Origin: Hevea brasiliensis
Taxonomy: Eukaryota > Streptophyta > Magnoliopsida > Malpighiales > Euphorbiaceae
Length of the DNA stretch: 64,000 bases
NCBI RefSeq assembly: GCF_030052815.1
Contig: NC_079502.1
Location: forward strand, 3,930,885-3,994,884
Reading direction: 5' to 3'
In this document: positions 1 through 10,254 of the stretch, piece after piece
Layout: every line of letters starts with the position of its first letter
Position numbering within the stretch: the first letter of the stretch is position 1
Made by a program: the position numbers and the translations under genes
Notes under the pieces: generated by a model
What the model was told of the DNA's origin: nothing
Databases searched by the model: none
What the model saw: only the letters and a program-made list of their open reading frames with translations

Positions 1-10
1 CAGAAAACCA

Positions 11-484
11 ATGACGATGCTTCTACTTTACACCTGCTCAGAACCGCGCGCGCAAGGCAGCGCTCAACAATGGATGATTCCAACTGCAGTGTTTGCAATA
101 TCCTTTTTATTTCTCATCTTTCTGCACTTGTATTTCTGGTTCAGGAACCTTCATGCTCGAGTTCTCGATATTGAAAGCGGAATAATAATATGGGATGGCG
201 ATGATCATCCAAGTTTGTCAGACGCAGAGGAAGATATAGAGGCAGCTGCACCCACCAAACCATGGCTGACGGTAGAGGAGTTGGAAAAAGCATTCCCAAC
301 CTTCGCTTATGGGAAAACCATAGAAAGGAATGTGTGTGCCATATGTTTGGATGAACTGAAAGAAGGAGACAAGTGTCGGAAACTTCTTCCTTCTTGCATT
401 CACATTTTCCATAAAACTTGCATTGATCTTTGGCTTTCTAGGAATAATAGCTGCCCACTTTGCCGTGCCGTTTTGTTCTTGTAG
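11..484 (+). CDS. ATL-type RING-H2 finger protein (copy 1)
   Basis: Predicted membrane-anchored E3 ubiquitin ligase of 157 residues in a single exon. A hydrophobic segment at about residues 22-43 should anchor it, followed by a short acidic linker. [16 protein letters not shown] stretch sits where ATL proteins carry their GLD-type motif. The RING-H2 ligands are all visible: Cys109, Cys112, Cys129, His131, His134, Cys137, Cys148 and Cys151. The loop between Cys112 and Cys129 has 16 residues and the second loop 10. The protein ends right after the RING, a short layout within the family. ATL proteins transfer ubiquitin from an E2 to membrane or soluble targets, often in stress signalling; the target here is unknown. 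Only 10 bases precede the ATG in the window, so the promoter is not seen. Start chosen because it is the first ATG in frame in both copies. The gene is tail-to-tail with the PIRL gene. Confidence 0.85.
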   Translation: MTMLLLYTCSEPRAQGSAQQWMIPTAVFAISFLFLIFLHLYFWFRNLHARVLDIESGIIIWDGDDHPSLSDAEEDIEAAAPTKPWLTVEELEKAFPTFAYGKTIERNVCAICLDELKEGDKCRKLLPSCIHIFHKTCIDLWLSRNNSCPLCRAVLFL

Positions 485-1353
485 CTGTAGCTACCTAGCT
501 TCTGTATAGGATTTTTTCCAAAGGTTTTGCAGTTTTGACTCTGTTTAGATGAAGTCATTCAAAGTGTTCTTGTTTTAGGTTTTGTTATTTTTTTGGGAAG
601 AAGCCGCTCAAAGTTGACCTAGTGTTACAAAATATTATTATTATTATTATTATTTCTTTAGAATAAATTAATTTCATACAATTTAATATGTATGAATTCA
701 TTTAGAAAGTCACACCTGATATATATGTTTGCAAAGCCATAAATATAATTCACTTGAAATTCTATATATATATGTATTTAATTTTGTAAAATTTGTTTAA
801 TTAAATTCTAATAATAACTGATAAAATTGTATATATACAAGTGCCAAATTCTAAGCCTGAGCTGAATGCCTTTACCACCAATGCCCTATCATGGCTAGCT
901 GATTCAGCATATTTCAGCACTTGAAACTTCTGCATGCAATCCTTCACATCCACTGAACTGAACAACGTTTTTAAGTGTTTAATGAAAGAAAATATCAAAC
1001 ACACTTTGGTAATAGGTTAAACCAGCTCTGATTCATCTTTACCCAGAGCCACTTTCTGACTCCCCTCAGAGAAGATGGAAGTAATTCAGTATCATAGATT
1101 GGAAAGATTATTAACCATTATGTATCACCATTCATTGGCTTGGCATGAAACCTTTTGGGTACCTAAAGTTGTATTTAAATGTGTGTTCTATCACATAAGC
1201 TGATACTTATAGTCTAGAATACACAAACTTCGAACAAAGTTCATGGAGATGCACCAGCATAACAGAGACTAAAGGCAAATTTCACCAGCTTTACATACTG
1301 CCAGACCGCATGCACTGAGAATTTACAGAAACAAACCAGAAGCTGAATAAAAT
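485..1353. other. Convergent intergenic region, RING-H2 / PIRL (copy 1)
   Basis: AT-rich spacer between two genes that end towards each other. It should hold both 3' untranslated regions. A short (ATT)n tract lies near 637-652. I see no coding potential, and the same sequence recurs at 34187-35057. Confidence 0.7.
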
Positions 1354-3621
1354 TCATAACTGCTGGTCCAGATATGGATCCCGTGGAGCTTTTGTCCCTC
1401 CTATATATCCTGAAACAGTTTCAGAAACCCCAGACACAAAGTTATTCAACATGGAAGTGCCCCATGCCAGCCATCCAGTTTGAGCTTGTTGCTGATTTGA
1501 CTCCTGCATTCTCCTCTGTTGTTCCTCTGCTAACATATTGAGCCACCCCTTTTGCATGAACTCCCTGATAGCTTGAACGCCCTTGTGCACTATCTCCTTC
1601 GGAGGAATTATGAGTGGATTTTCATCCAAGTTGAGCTTGTTCAGATTTTCAAGCCTACCAAATGTATGGGGAAGAGCTCGAATTTGGTTGTTGCTCAGAT
1701 TGAGCTCTGTCAGGTTAGTTAGATCACCAATTGTTTCAGGAAGTTCAGTCAAGTCACTGAAATTGCTGCTTAAGTTCAGGACCTCAAGATTTGTTAATCT
1801 CCCAATTGCAAGTGGCAGGCCACAAAGCTCATTGAAATGAACATCCAAGTATCTCAAAGACTTCATTTCACAAATAGATGGTGGAAGAAAACGGATCTTA
1901 TTCAGCTGGATTGAAAGCCTTTCAAGATTCACCAGCCCATACCCAATATTTGTTGGTAAAGACATCAAGTTGTTAAAACTAGCATCTAAGTCCACCAAAG
2001 AACTACAACATAGTTCAATAAATTTTAGAAACAAAACAAGTTAAAAGAGTATAAACAAAAGGAAAAGAAACATCTATCAATAACAGAAATTGTGCCGATA
2101 ACATAGGAAAGAGAACAGAAAAAAAACCATCACCTGCAAAGAGCAACACTTTCAGGGAGAGCAGTCAACTTGTTTCCTGACACATTTAGGACCTTAAGAT
2201 TTCGCAACAATCCAATAGAGTCAGGCAGTGAGACAAGAAGGTTGGAAGAAACATCAAGCTCCTCAAGTTTCACAAGTCCCGCGATTGAATCAGGAATGAC
2301 CTGTTGCCACAAACCAAGGAAATCAACAAAAACACTGCAAAACTATGCCCCAATTAGGAATTTTACCAACAACTGAATCAACCACAAGGAGGTTCCCATG
2401 AATCTTTAATATGCTCTTAGCTATTTAAGACAACAAATGACCGCATGTACCCCTTGACTTATTGAGTGCAATGACAAACGAGATATGATTAGAAATGCCC
2501 AAGTCCAGCAAACATATCACAATTGAAAAGCACAAAAATTTTACATACACAGATCAGGAAGGATACCATTTTCTATAGCAAAAAGACGTATCAGGTTCCA
2601 AGCTGAAGAGTTCATTAAGTCAAGGCATGAATTACGACGCTACTGTCTAGTAACTGGCAAGGAACCTTTCACCTAAAAGCTTAAGCTTGCAGATGAGGGC
2701 TACAATAGTTCTATAAGCCTGAACAAGTGCTTGCCCACTTTCCACTTTCCCTTGTACTGAAATATTCAACTAATAAATAGGTGGCCAGATTCGAACTCTG
2801 GACTTTTTAAGGTGTAGATGAGACCTACAAGAATACTTCCTATATCTCTCTGTTAGTAACTACTTACCTAAACTCAGATAAATGTATTGGATCACAGGAA
2901 CAAGTGCATAGCTAGAAACGCTAAACAAAGCTATTGGTCTCTCTGGCACTACACGATTAGTATTGTTATTTTTGTGGATACAAACATTAGAGGCATTAAG
3001 CTAAAAACTGTAATAGCCGTAAAGAGGATTTCTAATTAATATACATACCTCTAGCTGATTGTGAGAGAGATTGAGCAGAAGCAACCCATGAAGCCTACCA
3101 AAAGCCTCAGGAAATAGCCTCAATTGCCGCCCAGAAAGATCCACGTTTTCCACAACACTACCACTCTCTGCTGCTTTCAGTATCGCAACAACCTCCCCAT
3201 TCACTTCATCATTCTCAAATTCCCCCACAGCATTCCTATAAATCCCAACAAGCCTATCCTCAGCTTCCCTCAACTGCCTCGCATACTCCTCGTGCATCTC
3301 CTCCATTCTCACCACCGCCTTGTATATCTCCACCTCCTTGTCCACCTCACCCGATTCTTGGACCTGGGTCATCTTGATTCGTGCCGTGGACACAGCATCC
3401 GGGTCAGGTCGGGGACCCAACGCTTTGAGGAGGAATTGGGTCTGGAAGAAAGAGGTGGGGATGGCTTGGGTCAGCGAGGAGAGAACTTTTGGGTTGTTCA
3501 GATGGGGAAATTGGGTTCTCAAACTTTGTTCAAGTTCTTGTGGAAGCGGTGGGTGAGAATTGGGATCAAGATGGAACAGGAGAAAGGAGAGGAGTGGAAA
3601 TTCCTTCTGGGTTAGATCCAT
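1354..3621 (-). CDS. Plant intracellular Ras-group-related LRR protein (PIRL1/3/9 type), copy 1
   Basis: Three-exon gene: exon 1 3049-3621, exon 2 2134-2300, exon 3 1354-2002. All junctions are GT-AG and the exons sum to 1389 nt, giving 462 residues. The first about 160 residues are a non-repeat plant-specific domain with a charged, probably helical segment around the [17 protein letters not shown] stretch. Then come about ten short LRRs of the LxxLNLSxNxLxxLP type, and a C-terminal tail after the IIPPKEIV stretch. PIRLs are cytosolic scaffold-like LRR proteins related to animal Ras-binding LRR proteins such as SHOC2; some Arabidopsis members act in pollen and embryo sac development. The start ATG begins the MDLTQ sequence; the codon in frame upstream is TTG, not ATG. 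Exon 1 ends with a complete codon (phase 0). Differs from copy 2 by a handful of residues, for example MDLTQ here and MDPTQ there. Confidence 0.88.
2755..2890 (-). repeat. Possible tRNA-derived SINE relic in PIRL intron 1
   Basis: On the minus strand there is a B-box-like GAGTTCGAATC followed by a TGGCCACC stretch, as in the head of tRNA-derived SINEs. There is no convincing A box, poly-A tail or target-site duplication, so this is only a candidate. The same sequence occurs in the second PIRL copy at about 36460-36595, so it predates the duplication. Confidence 0.25.
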
Positions 3622-5773
3622 TTCTTCCAAGAAATGAAATGAAATGCCCCTTTCTGCCTATAGATAGTACAAAAAGATGAAGGATCGAAAGAAACCAGAG
3701 AAATAGAAACAATGGGCTGCAAAAAGACAACGCGTTTTTAGATTGAAGAGAGAAACAACAAAACTTTAACAATGGTGAATTTCTAGTTGAACAAAGAAAA
3801 ATGAAGCCCGATACTGCCAATTGTGGGAGAACAAATCAGCTTCTGGCAGGTTGCCTGTCATTTTCTATGACGTTTATCGGGCTGAGATGGCTGCTGACTC
3901 CATGGGGATTAGTTTGATTACCATGGAAGCGTCTAGTTGGGGCTAAGGACTAAGGTTTGTCTTCTTCGGCCGTAAGGTCCAAAACCCACTTCCACACTGA
4001 ACTAAATAAATGAAATGGTAAATTACAAAGTTAATTTTCAAGAATTATTTGTTAATTTATTTATTTGCAGTGTGAAAAAAAAGTCAGTTTTTAAAATTTT
4101 AATATGTAAATAAATTAATTTTTCTTTTTAAATTTAATTTAATTATCATTAATTAATTTAAAATTATTAAATATCTCAAATTCCATCCATTTAAATTATA
4201 TATTTTTAAATTTAATATATATATTATATCTAAAATATTATAAATATAATTTTTATTAACATTTCCTTTATGTTCTCAATTTTTAAAAAATAATTTTGCA
4301 AATATATATCAAATTATATATGTATTTCATATGTGTATTAATAATTTATAAATCCTTTAAATATATGAGTAAAATTATGAAGATTGATTTTTCATGATTT
4401 ATAATAAAATTTTATGAATAAATATTATATTCAATAATAAATTAAACAGCATGATAATTAATAAGTTTAAAGGATGATTCTCTTTTCCTTTGCATTTTAT
4501 CCTAAAACTCTAATTTCTCATTATATAGTTTAAACTTTTATTAATAATTAAAATTAATCTATGTTTTATTATTATTAATACTTGAGTTGTCTCTGGCTCC
4601 ATGAAACTTCAATTTCGAGTCTAATAAAAAACATTATGCTAAAATAACTCTTTAGTCTCTATTAAAAAAAAAAAAAAAAAAAAAAAAACTCTTCAATCCC
4701 TATATTTTGAAAAATAAAAATTTTAATCCATCAATTTTGTTTAAATCGCACACTTATCTTTTGATAGTCTATATTTAAGATTAATTATTACTAAATTCTT
4801 GGAAATTGCAATTATTTCCATTTTGATCCCTCAAACTTTTACAATTTCATTTATCAAATTTGCAACTATTTAGGAGAGAGGGAGAGAGCTACAAGCAAAA
4901 CTAAATAATTAAATAGTTTTTTTTATTTAAAATAAATCATTTATAAAAAAATTTAAAATTTAATTTTTATTTCTTTTAAAATATATAATTTTTTTAAATT
5001 AGAAAAAATTTAAATTCTTCCATTTCAATGTAAATGAGGATTAAAAAAAAAATCAATTGAATTGAATCCACACATAAATTAAATAATAAATTACCCTATT
5101 TTATATAAAACTTTAGTTTTGTATACATTACAATGCTTGATTTGTTTGAAGGGTCAATAGATTACACATGCGTAGTAATTGAGATATAAACACAAACTAA
5201 AGTGGGATATTTAGCTCATTAGTAATTTCAATGTAGTTAGATAATTTGTCTAATAATACAAATTTCAATACAGCTTAAATGACAGCAATATTAAGGCCTA
5301 TGCACAACTCCCCTAGCGAAGAACATTTTTCATTCGATGTCCTTCAATCCACTACTAATAAGGTGACTTTAAGTTGCTAAAACATCCACTTTAATGGTTG
5401 TTCTTCCCCTCAACGTCAATAAACACCAAATCAATACCAAATTAGTGGTTTATACATTTGAAATATTACTGATATCAGCCCTAATTCACCATGCAAAGGG
5501 TGTGAAAAATAAAAACAAATAACCTCAGTTATAAATGAAAAGTCCACAAACAATTTTATCAGAACTGATTCAACATAACATCTTCCAAGAAAGAAAAAGG
5601 AGGAGAGAAGACGAAGGAGGAAGAGAGTGTTGGATGAGTCATACACGTCTATAGGTATTCAAAATTTCGCATGGCTTCGAGCAACTTCCTCTCTGCCAAG
5701 TACACTTTTCATGATAATCTACACTCAACCTGATGAATACAGGTATTTGTTTCATAAAACCATCCTTTAGCAA
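3622..5773. other. Intergenic region PIRL / MAK16 (copy 1)
   Basis: About 2.1 kb between the PIRL start and the MAK16 stop, both on the minus strand. It contains the PIRL promoter side, very AT-rich DNA, and a poly-A run near 4662-4687 that is shorter and interrupted in copy 2. I see no gene. This is the most diverged part of the duplication, with several small indels against 37325-39505. Confidence 0.6.
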
Positions 5774-6600
5774 TCAATGGACTGCTTTGTGTCTTTCAGA
5801 AGCATCTTCATGCTCAACCTGACGGAAAAAAAAAATAATAAATAAAAAATAATTCAAGACAAATTCAAGATATTAGCGTTTAAAGGAGGGGAGTACATCA
5901 TGCATAATGGGAAAATGCCATAACAAACTTTTGTTAATGCAAGCCCTCACCTCTACAAGTACCCTTCCTTTTTTCTTCAATTTAGCACCAGATTCATCTT
6001 TCTCAAGCTTTCTTGAAGCCAGATCAGATTCTTTTCTCCCTCTCTTGTGATCAACTTTTTCTGTCCCCTCAGCATCATCGTCATCCAATCCAACTGTATC
6101 AATAACCATCGAGACATCAATCCATGAGTATATAGGCTCATTTTCATGAAAGGCATCGATTGACAAAAGGCAAGGCAACCGTTATCATGTGGTTAAATGC
6201 AAGAATTTTTTTTTGCTATAGGTATGAATTGGTAATGTCAAAAGGCCACAGGCCTCATGTTTTAATTTCAATATTTCTCAAAAGAATAAACATCAGACAA
6301 ACAAGTTACATAACTAGAAACAAGCAGGATGCTTACAAAAGAATAGAGAAAATGCAATAGTAGATAGGATTTAAATTTCTTTTTTCCAGAATCATGCATA
6401 TTATTCATGAGAAAATACTCCATAGAAAACATTCAATGACATATTTACCATTATCATCATCAAATGCAAGGGAGCCATTGATTCCAAGGTCACCAAAATC
6501 TTCTATATCATCTTCCTCTTCAAGGTCATCATAGCCCTCAACATATTCGACCTCAGGTTCCTGCTTATTCCATTTATAAACACAAGAAACTTCAACAATA

Positions 6601-6640
<40 letters not shown>

Positions 6641-7054
6641 GGCTAAGAATTGAAAGCTTTAGTGTCTTTCAATCTTTTACTTCTACAGCTGCTCATAATG
6701 TAATACAATAGACATTTAACATCAAATAGAGAATCATAATTTCTTAAAGAACTACCTCTTCCTCTTCTTCACCCGCAACCTGCAGTTCATCCATATCTAG
6801 TAGTTGATTGTATTTATCGGCAGGATAATTGTATATGTCACCATAAACTCCTTTCTTAAGGCGTTCTAGCAATTCTTTTTCGATGCTCTGCAGGCAAAAG
6901 AATTAACTGAGTATAGCCACTCAAACAAAACCGTATGAATGAAAATCTATGGAGTGGAAGTATAACCTTATCCAACAAGGCGGCTTTTTCTGCCTTTTCC
7001 TCTCTTCGAGCCTCCCTTTTTGCCAGTTTTCTTGGCGTTGTCATTATCTTTTCC
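5774..7054 (-). CDS. MAK16: MAK16 homologue, exons 5-9 only (5' part missing at assembly gap)
   Basis: C-terminal half of a ribosome-biogenesis factor needed for 60S subunit maturation in the nucleolus. Exons by comparison with the complete copy: exon 5 6967-7054, exon 6 6756-6887, exon 7 6449-6560, exon 8 5951-6093, exon 9 5774-5818; all have GT-AG borders and the same lengths as in copy 2. The segment has the family's basic [15 protein letters not shown] stretch, the [19 protein letters not shown] block, acidic Asp/Glu-rich runs and the lysine-rich [10 protein letters not shown] end. Exons 1-4, with the N-terminal zinc-binding-type Cys motif, would lie beyond 7054. Intron 4 sequence continues to 7458 and is cut by the N gap; the DNA after the gap does not contain them. 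Whether a full gene exists in this haplotype cannot be told from the window. Confidence 0.85.
6603..6636. repeat. (AC)17 microsatellite in MAK16 intron 6
   Basis: Perfect dinucleotide tract of 34 bases. The matching tract in copy 2 (40334-40381) has about 24 units, so this locus separates the two copies by length. Confidence 0.95.
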
Positions 7055-7458
7055 CTGTAGAAAAGCCAATATGATAGTCACAGTATAAATGGGTAGGAAC
7101 ACATTGAGTAGCAATCCAACCTAGTGAAGCCAAGTATTTATGTGCAAAAGCACAGCTGAATATACCTAATGCAGAGCCTGAACTAAGCTCAACTTTCTTT
7201 GTTTCATAACTCAAAACACAACCAGCTCATACTTCAAATCAAATTTTAATCTGCCTTTAATATTCTTATTATGATTGGTTGAGCAAAACCAGACAATATT
7301 CACTCTCTGAGTGCTATATTTTATGATTCAAGTTCAAATATACACTTCATATATTAAATCTATAAAGCTAGGCATGCAAACATTAATGAGAACCTTGTGC
7401 TTGTTTAATAATTGAGACCTCAAGCTTAAGCACCACTCATTATTAAAATGAAGAGAAG

Positions 7459-7471
7459 NNNNNNNNNNNNN
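7459..7471. other. Assembly gap (13 Ns)
   Basis: Thirteen undetermined bases. Homology to copy 2 ends exactly at the left side of the gap (7458 matches 41203). The right side starts unrelated sequence. Confidence 1.
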
Positions 7472-7734
7472 TGAGCCTCAGAAAAAGATTTCAAAGCTAC
7501 GTGATTGGACAATTGCCATCTCTTCCTTTTTTTTTTATCAATTCCCTTCACAAGAATCCCATTTGATCTTCAATTTTATTTTAAATGTTTATTGGTATCA
7601 AATAAAAGCTTCACCTTGCTTGTGTAGAAATTGATTTTATTAATTTTAACTTAATATAGTTCATTAATAATAAAACAGGAATGAATTGACGCCTAAAATA
7701 AGCTTGGAATTGTTTAGTTGCATCGTGACAAACG

Positions 7735-7838
7735 CTAGCATTTGGGTCCTAGTGCACGAGACTTCCTGCATTATATATAAGTTGTGAGGTCTCAATTTGA
7801 GCCCTAATCTGAGATAAATGTATTAAAAAAAAAAAACA
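7735..7838 (+). repeat. Possible SINE 3' part with poly-A tail
   Basis: A GAGGTCTCAATTTGAGCCC stretch resembles a mutated tRNA B box (GAGGTCTCAAGTTCGAGCCC type), and the segment ends in a run of As at about 7826-7838. The 5' part and target-site duplication were not identified. Confidence 0.3.
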
Positions 7839-8069
7839 CAATAAAAGCAGTGAGAGATATAGAAATTGGTAGGCTTTATGCAAGTGGTTGGTTGTAGGTG
7901 GTGCTGTGGTGTGGTGGGGTGTGGGGTGGAGTTGTTGTGGTGTGTGTGGTGGGTGGGGCGGCGCTTGGAGGGTTGTGTGTGTGGCGTAGCGGGGAGGGGA
8001 GAGGTGACAGCAATGTATCAAAGCAAACAAACACGCACGCAAATGATACAATTGATGAATTACTGGGCC
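7839..8069. other. G/T-rich low-complexity tract and 3' flank of the serine-rich-type gene
   Basis: Positions about 7880-7995 are strikingly rich in GTG and GGT on the plus strand (ACC and CAC on the minus strand), unlike the AT-rich surroundings. Open frames across it on both strands are composition artefacts. It lies just downstream of the small gene at 8070-8276 and could be part of its 3' untranslated region. Confidence 0.5.
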
Positions 8070-8276
8070 TCATGCATTAGTAGCTGCAGGATCATGATCA
8101 GCTGTGGCATTGATAATCTTAGTGGTTGAGACCCTGAGAGATGCAGAGTCGTCGCATTTTGTTCGTTGGAGGTTGGGGGCACGGTGAAGCCTGCACCTGA
8201 AAGAACCAGCATGGGAAGTTGGAGAGCATAAGCAATTGTTCTTTGTAGCACTTCGCTGTCTTGTAATCTGAGGCAT
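8070..8276 (-). CDS. Small plant 'serine-rich protein-related' family protein
   Basis: Predicted protein of 68 residues. Its core NCLCSPTSHAGSFRCRLHR matches the conserved centre of a plant family of short proteins annotated as serine-rich-protein-related, whose usual core is C-x-CSPTTHPGSFRCxLH. The biochemical function is unknown. Here the family's His-Pro is His-Ala. The chosen ATG gives a length typical of the family. The same frame stays open upstream to a splice acceptor at 8410 and continues through a possible exon that starts below 8620 and ends at 8500 (donor AG|GTCACA), but no ATG occurs in that upstream stretch. I therefore read it as 5' untranslated sequence with an intron at 8410-8499. 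A TATA-like CTATATATC lies near 8583-8591 on the minus strand. Confidence 0.6.
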   Translation of the reverse strand: MPQITRQRSATKNNCLCSPTSHAGSFRCRLHRAPNLQRTKCDDSASLRVSTTKIINATADHDPAATNA

Positions 8277-8619
8277 AGTCGCTTGCAATTTAGTAACAAC
8301 ACCAACAGAAATGTTCTCAGTCTCTGATGATGATGGAATCTCCACTTTCAATTTAGTCTTGTTGATTATATGACCACTCTCCGTTAATTCTTTCTGCTTT
8401 CCTTTTCTCCTGCAAAATAAATAAATAAATGAATAGTCAAAGACAAAATAATAATTAGCAGGAAGTCTGCAAAAGAAGCAAAAGATTGAATATTGTGACC
8501 TATAGAAGAATCCTGAAAGCCCCAGAATTCTAAAATGGACTTGGTGATGAGAGTCTTTACTCTGGTGAGTGAAATAAAGAAAGATATATAGCGACAGAAA
8601 GAGATGGAATTATATGTGT

Positions 8620-10219
8620 AGAGAAAGATAAGAAAGGTGATGGAGGGTAGGGTAGTGAAATTGAGCTTTAAAATTAACCTGAGGAATTGAAGGATAATGC
8701 AATAGCTTCACTTTCTTTCACAGGTGTGATAATCCAACTCCATCAACGTTCCACCTACATTTTTACCACTTCTCGTAAATGCTTCAACTTCCTCAAAAAG
8801 GTTTAAAGAAACCCATAATCAATAGGACCCTTTTCTTTATCTTTTTATCTTCTCCTCCTGCTTCTTCATCTTTTGATTTGCACTTTGAATCATGATTCAT
8901 GATAGAAAATGCCATTTAAAAATCTCACAGAGAGGGTCCCCCCATTATATGAAATTACATAATGGAATTATCAGTTTGGATATTCTACCAATGGATGAAT
9001 AGGTAAAATTAGATATGAATTTTGCAATACTAAACATAATTTCAATTTGTATCTAATATAATTCCATATTCCAGGGTTCAATAATTCATGCTATTGTACG
9101 ACAAAATTAGGTTCTAAATTTATGGCCTCTCTTAAAAGAAGCAGGAACATAAATTATTAGAATGATTAAAAATATATCAATTGAGATGAGAATTTAAAAG
9201 TAATTATATAGGATAACAGTTATTCCAACTAACACTCGAATGGCAAATTAAAGAGCTTGTGCTATGGAATTTGAATATCTTTATTATTATTAGATTAAGG
9301 CACTATTTATTTCATAAAAAATAATTTATATATGAAAAATAAGAAAATATTTTCTAAAAAAAGTATTTTTTTTATTATTCAGTTGTAAATTAAATTAATG
9401 GTATATATTTATATCTTGTATGTATAAGTATTTTCACATTTTAATAAAATTATTGAAAGAAAAGAGAAAGTCATTTTTTCTAAACATAACCTAATTTTTC
9501 CTTTAACTAAAAATTTTTCATTAATCCATTTTCTTAAGTGCCAAAACACTAAAAAATGTGAAAAATATTTTTTAAGAAAATATTTTCATGAAAAAAATGA
9601 AGTCTAAGTGATGTTGTTCTCCCCTTCTGTGGATATAGAATGTTGAATTTCAGGTATTGGAACTGCAAGATAAAAGAGAACACTCGGTAGGTTAATTACC
9701 ACCGTTCTGATTCTTAAGTTAGGGAACTAAATTATGAATGGGTTGGATTCCTGTTAAGATTAAGAGTTTGTGATTGAGTGGAACTAGGAATCCACTTTGC
9801 TGATTGAGTTCTCATATTGACGGAATTTTGATTTCAAAGGATATCTCTAGATTCTTATCTTATAAAGTGATTAGAGTATCAAGAGTATTTTTTAGCGAAT
9901 AATTCTCTATTCAAGTATTCGATGGTTACTTGATTCGGGTCAAACCTTAATTGATTATTCATTATTTACCTTTTAGTATTATTTTAGTGGTTGTAATATC
10001 ACTAAGGACAAATATTTATTTTGTTACTAGCAAGGAACTATGATATCTTTGTTTGCTAAGAAAAGAGAAGAAAGATAGATAAATATGTTTAGAGTTTAAA
10101 AAATTCAACTAATATTCCCATTGTTAAGTTGTTGTAGGTATCAATTGTAGGCCCAATTTCCTAACTTTAATTTCCTACTTTGCCAAGGGCCTAACAAATG
10201 ATCATGTTCCTCATAATTG

Positions 10220-10253
<34 letters not shown>

Positions 10254-10254
10254 G
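8620..10254. other. AT-rich intergenic region
   Basis: No coding frame of note. It holds poly-T and poly-A rich stretches, and (AT)n at 10223-10251 directly abutting the solo LTR. Confidence 0.5.

Larger units (their letters stand above)
1..7458. repeat. Segmental duplication, copy 1 (partner 33703-41203)
   Basis: Direct comparison shows that this stretch repeats almost base for base at 33703-41203 in the same orientation, including introns, intergenic DNA and microsatellites. It carries RING-H2, PIRL and the 3' half of MAK16. Differences are scattered substitutions and small indels: an (AC)n length change, about 12 bp missing from copy 2 near copy-1 position 4165, and about 20 bp extra in copy 2 near 38280. 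The left edge lies outside the window. The right edge coincides exactly with a run of Ns at 7459, after which the sequence no longer resembles copy 2. That makes a scaffolding artefact (two haplotypes placed in tandem) a serious alternative to a true duplication. Confidence 0.95.

Noticed and set aside
801..1004. Short frame on the minus strand, present in both copies (34512-34709)
   Set aside because: It lies in the shared 3' flank, has no recognised motif, and differs between copies by changes that alter its end. Probably chance.
1583..1840. Plus-strand frame across PIRL exon 3
   Set aside because: Antisense shadow of the LRR coding exon; the sense frame has clear family similarity.
2790..2815. 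tRNA-like B box on the minus strand
   Set aside because: No cloverleaf, acceptor stem or anticodon arm can be drawn around it. At most a SINE relic.
7866..8129. Overlapping frames of up to 100 codons on both strands in the G/T-rich tract
   Set aside because: They arise from repetitive composition without stop codons and have no protein similarity.
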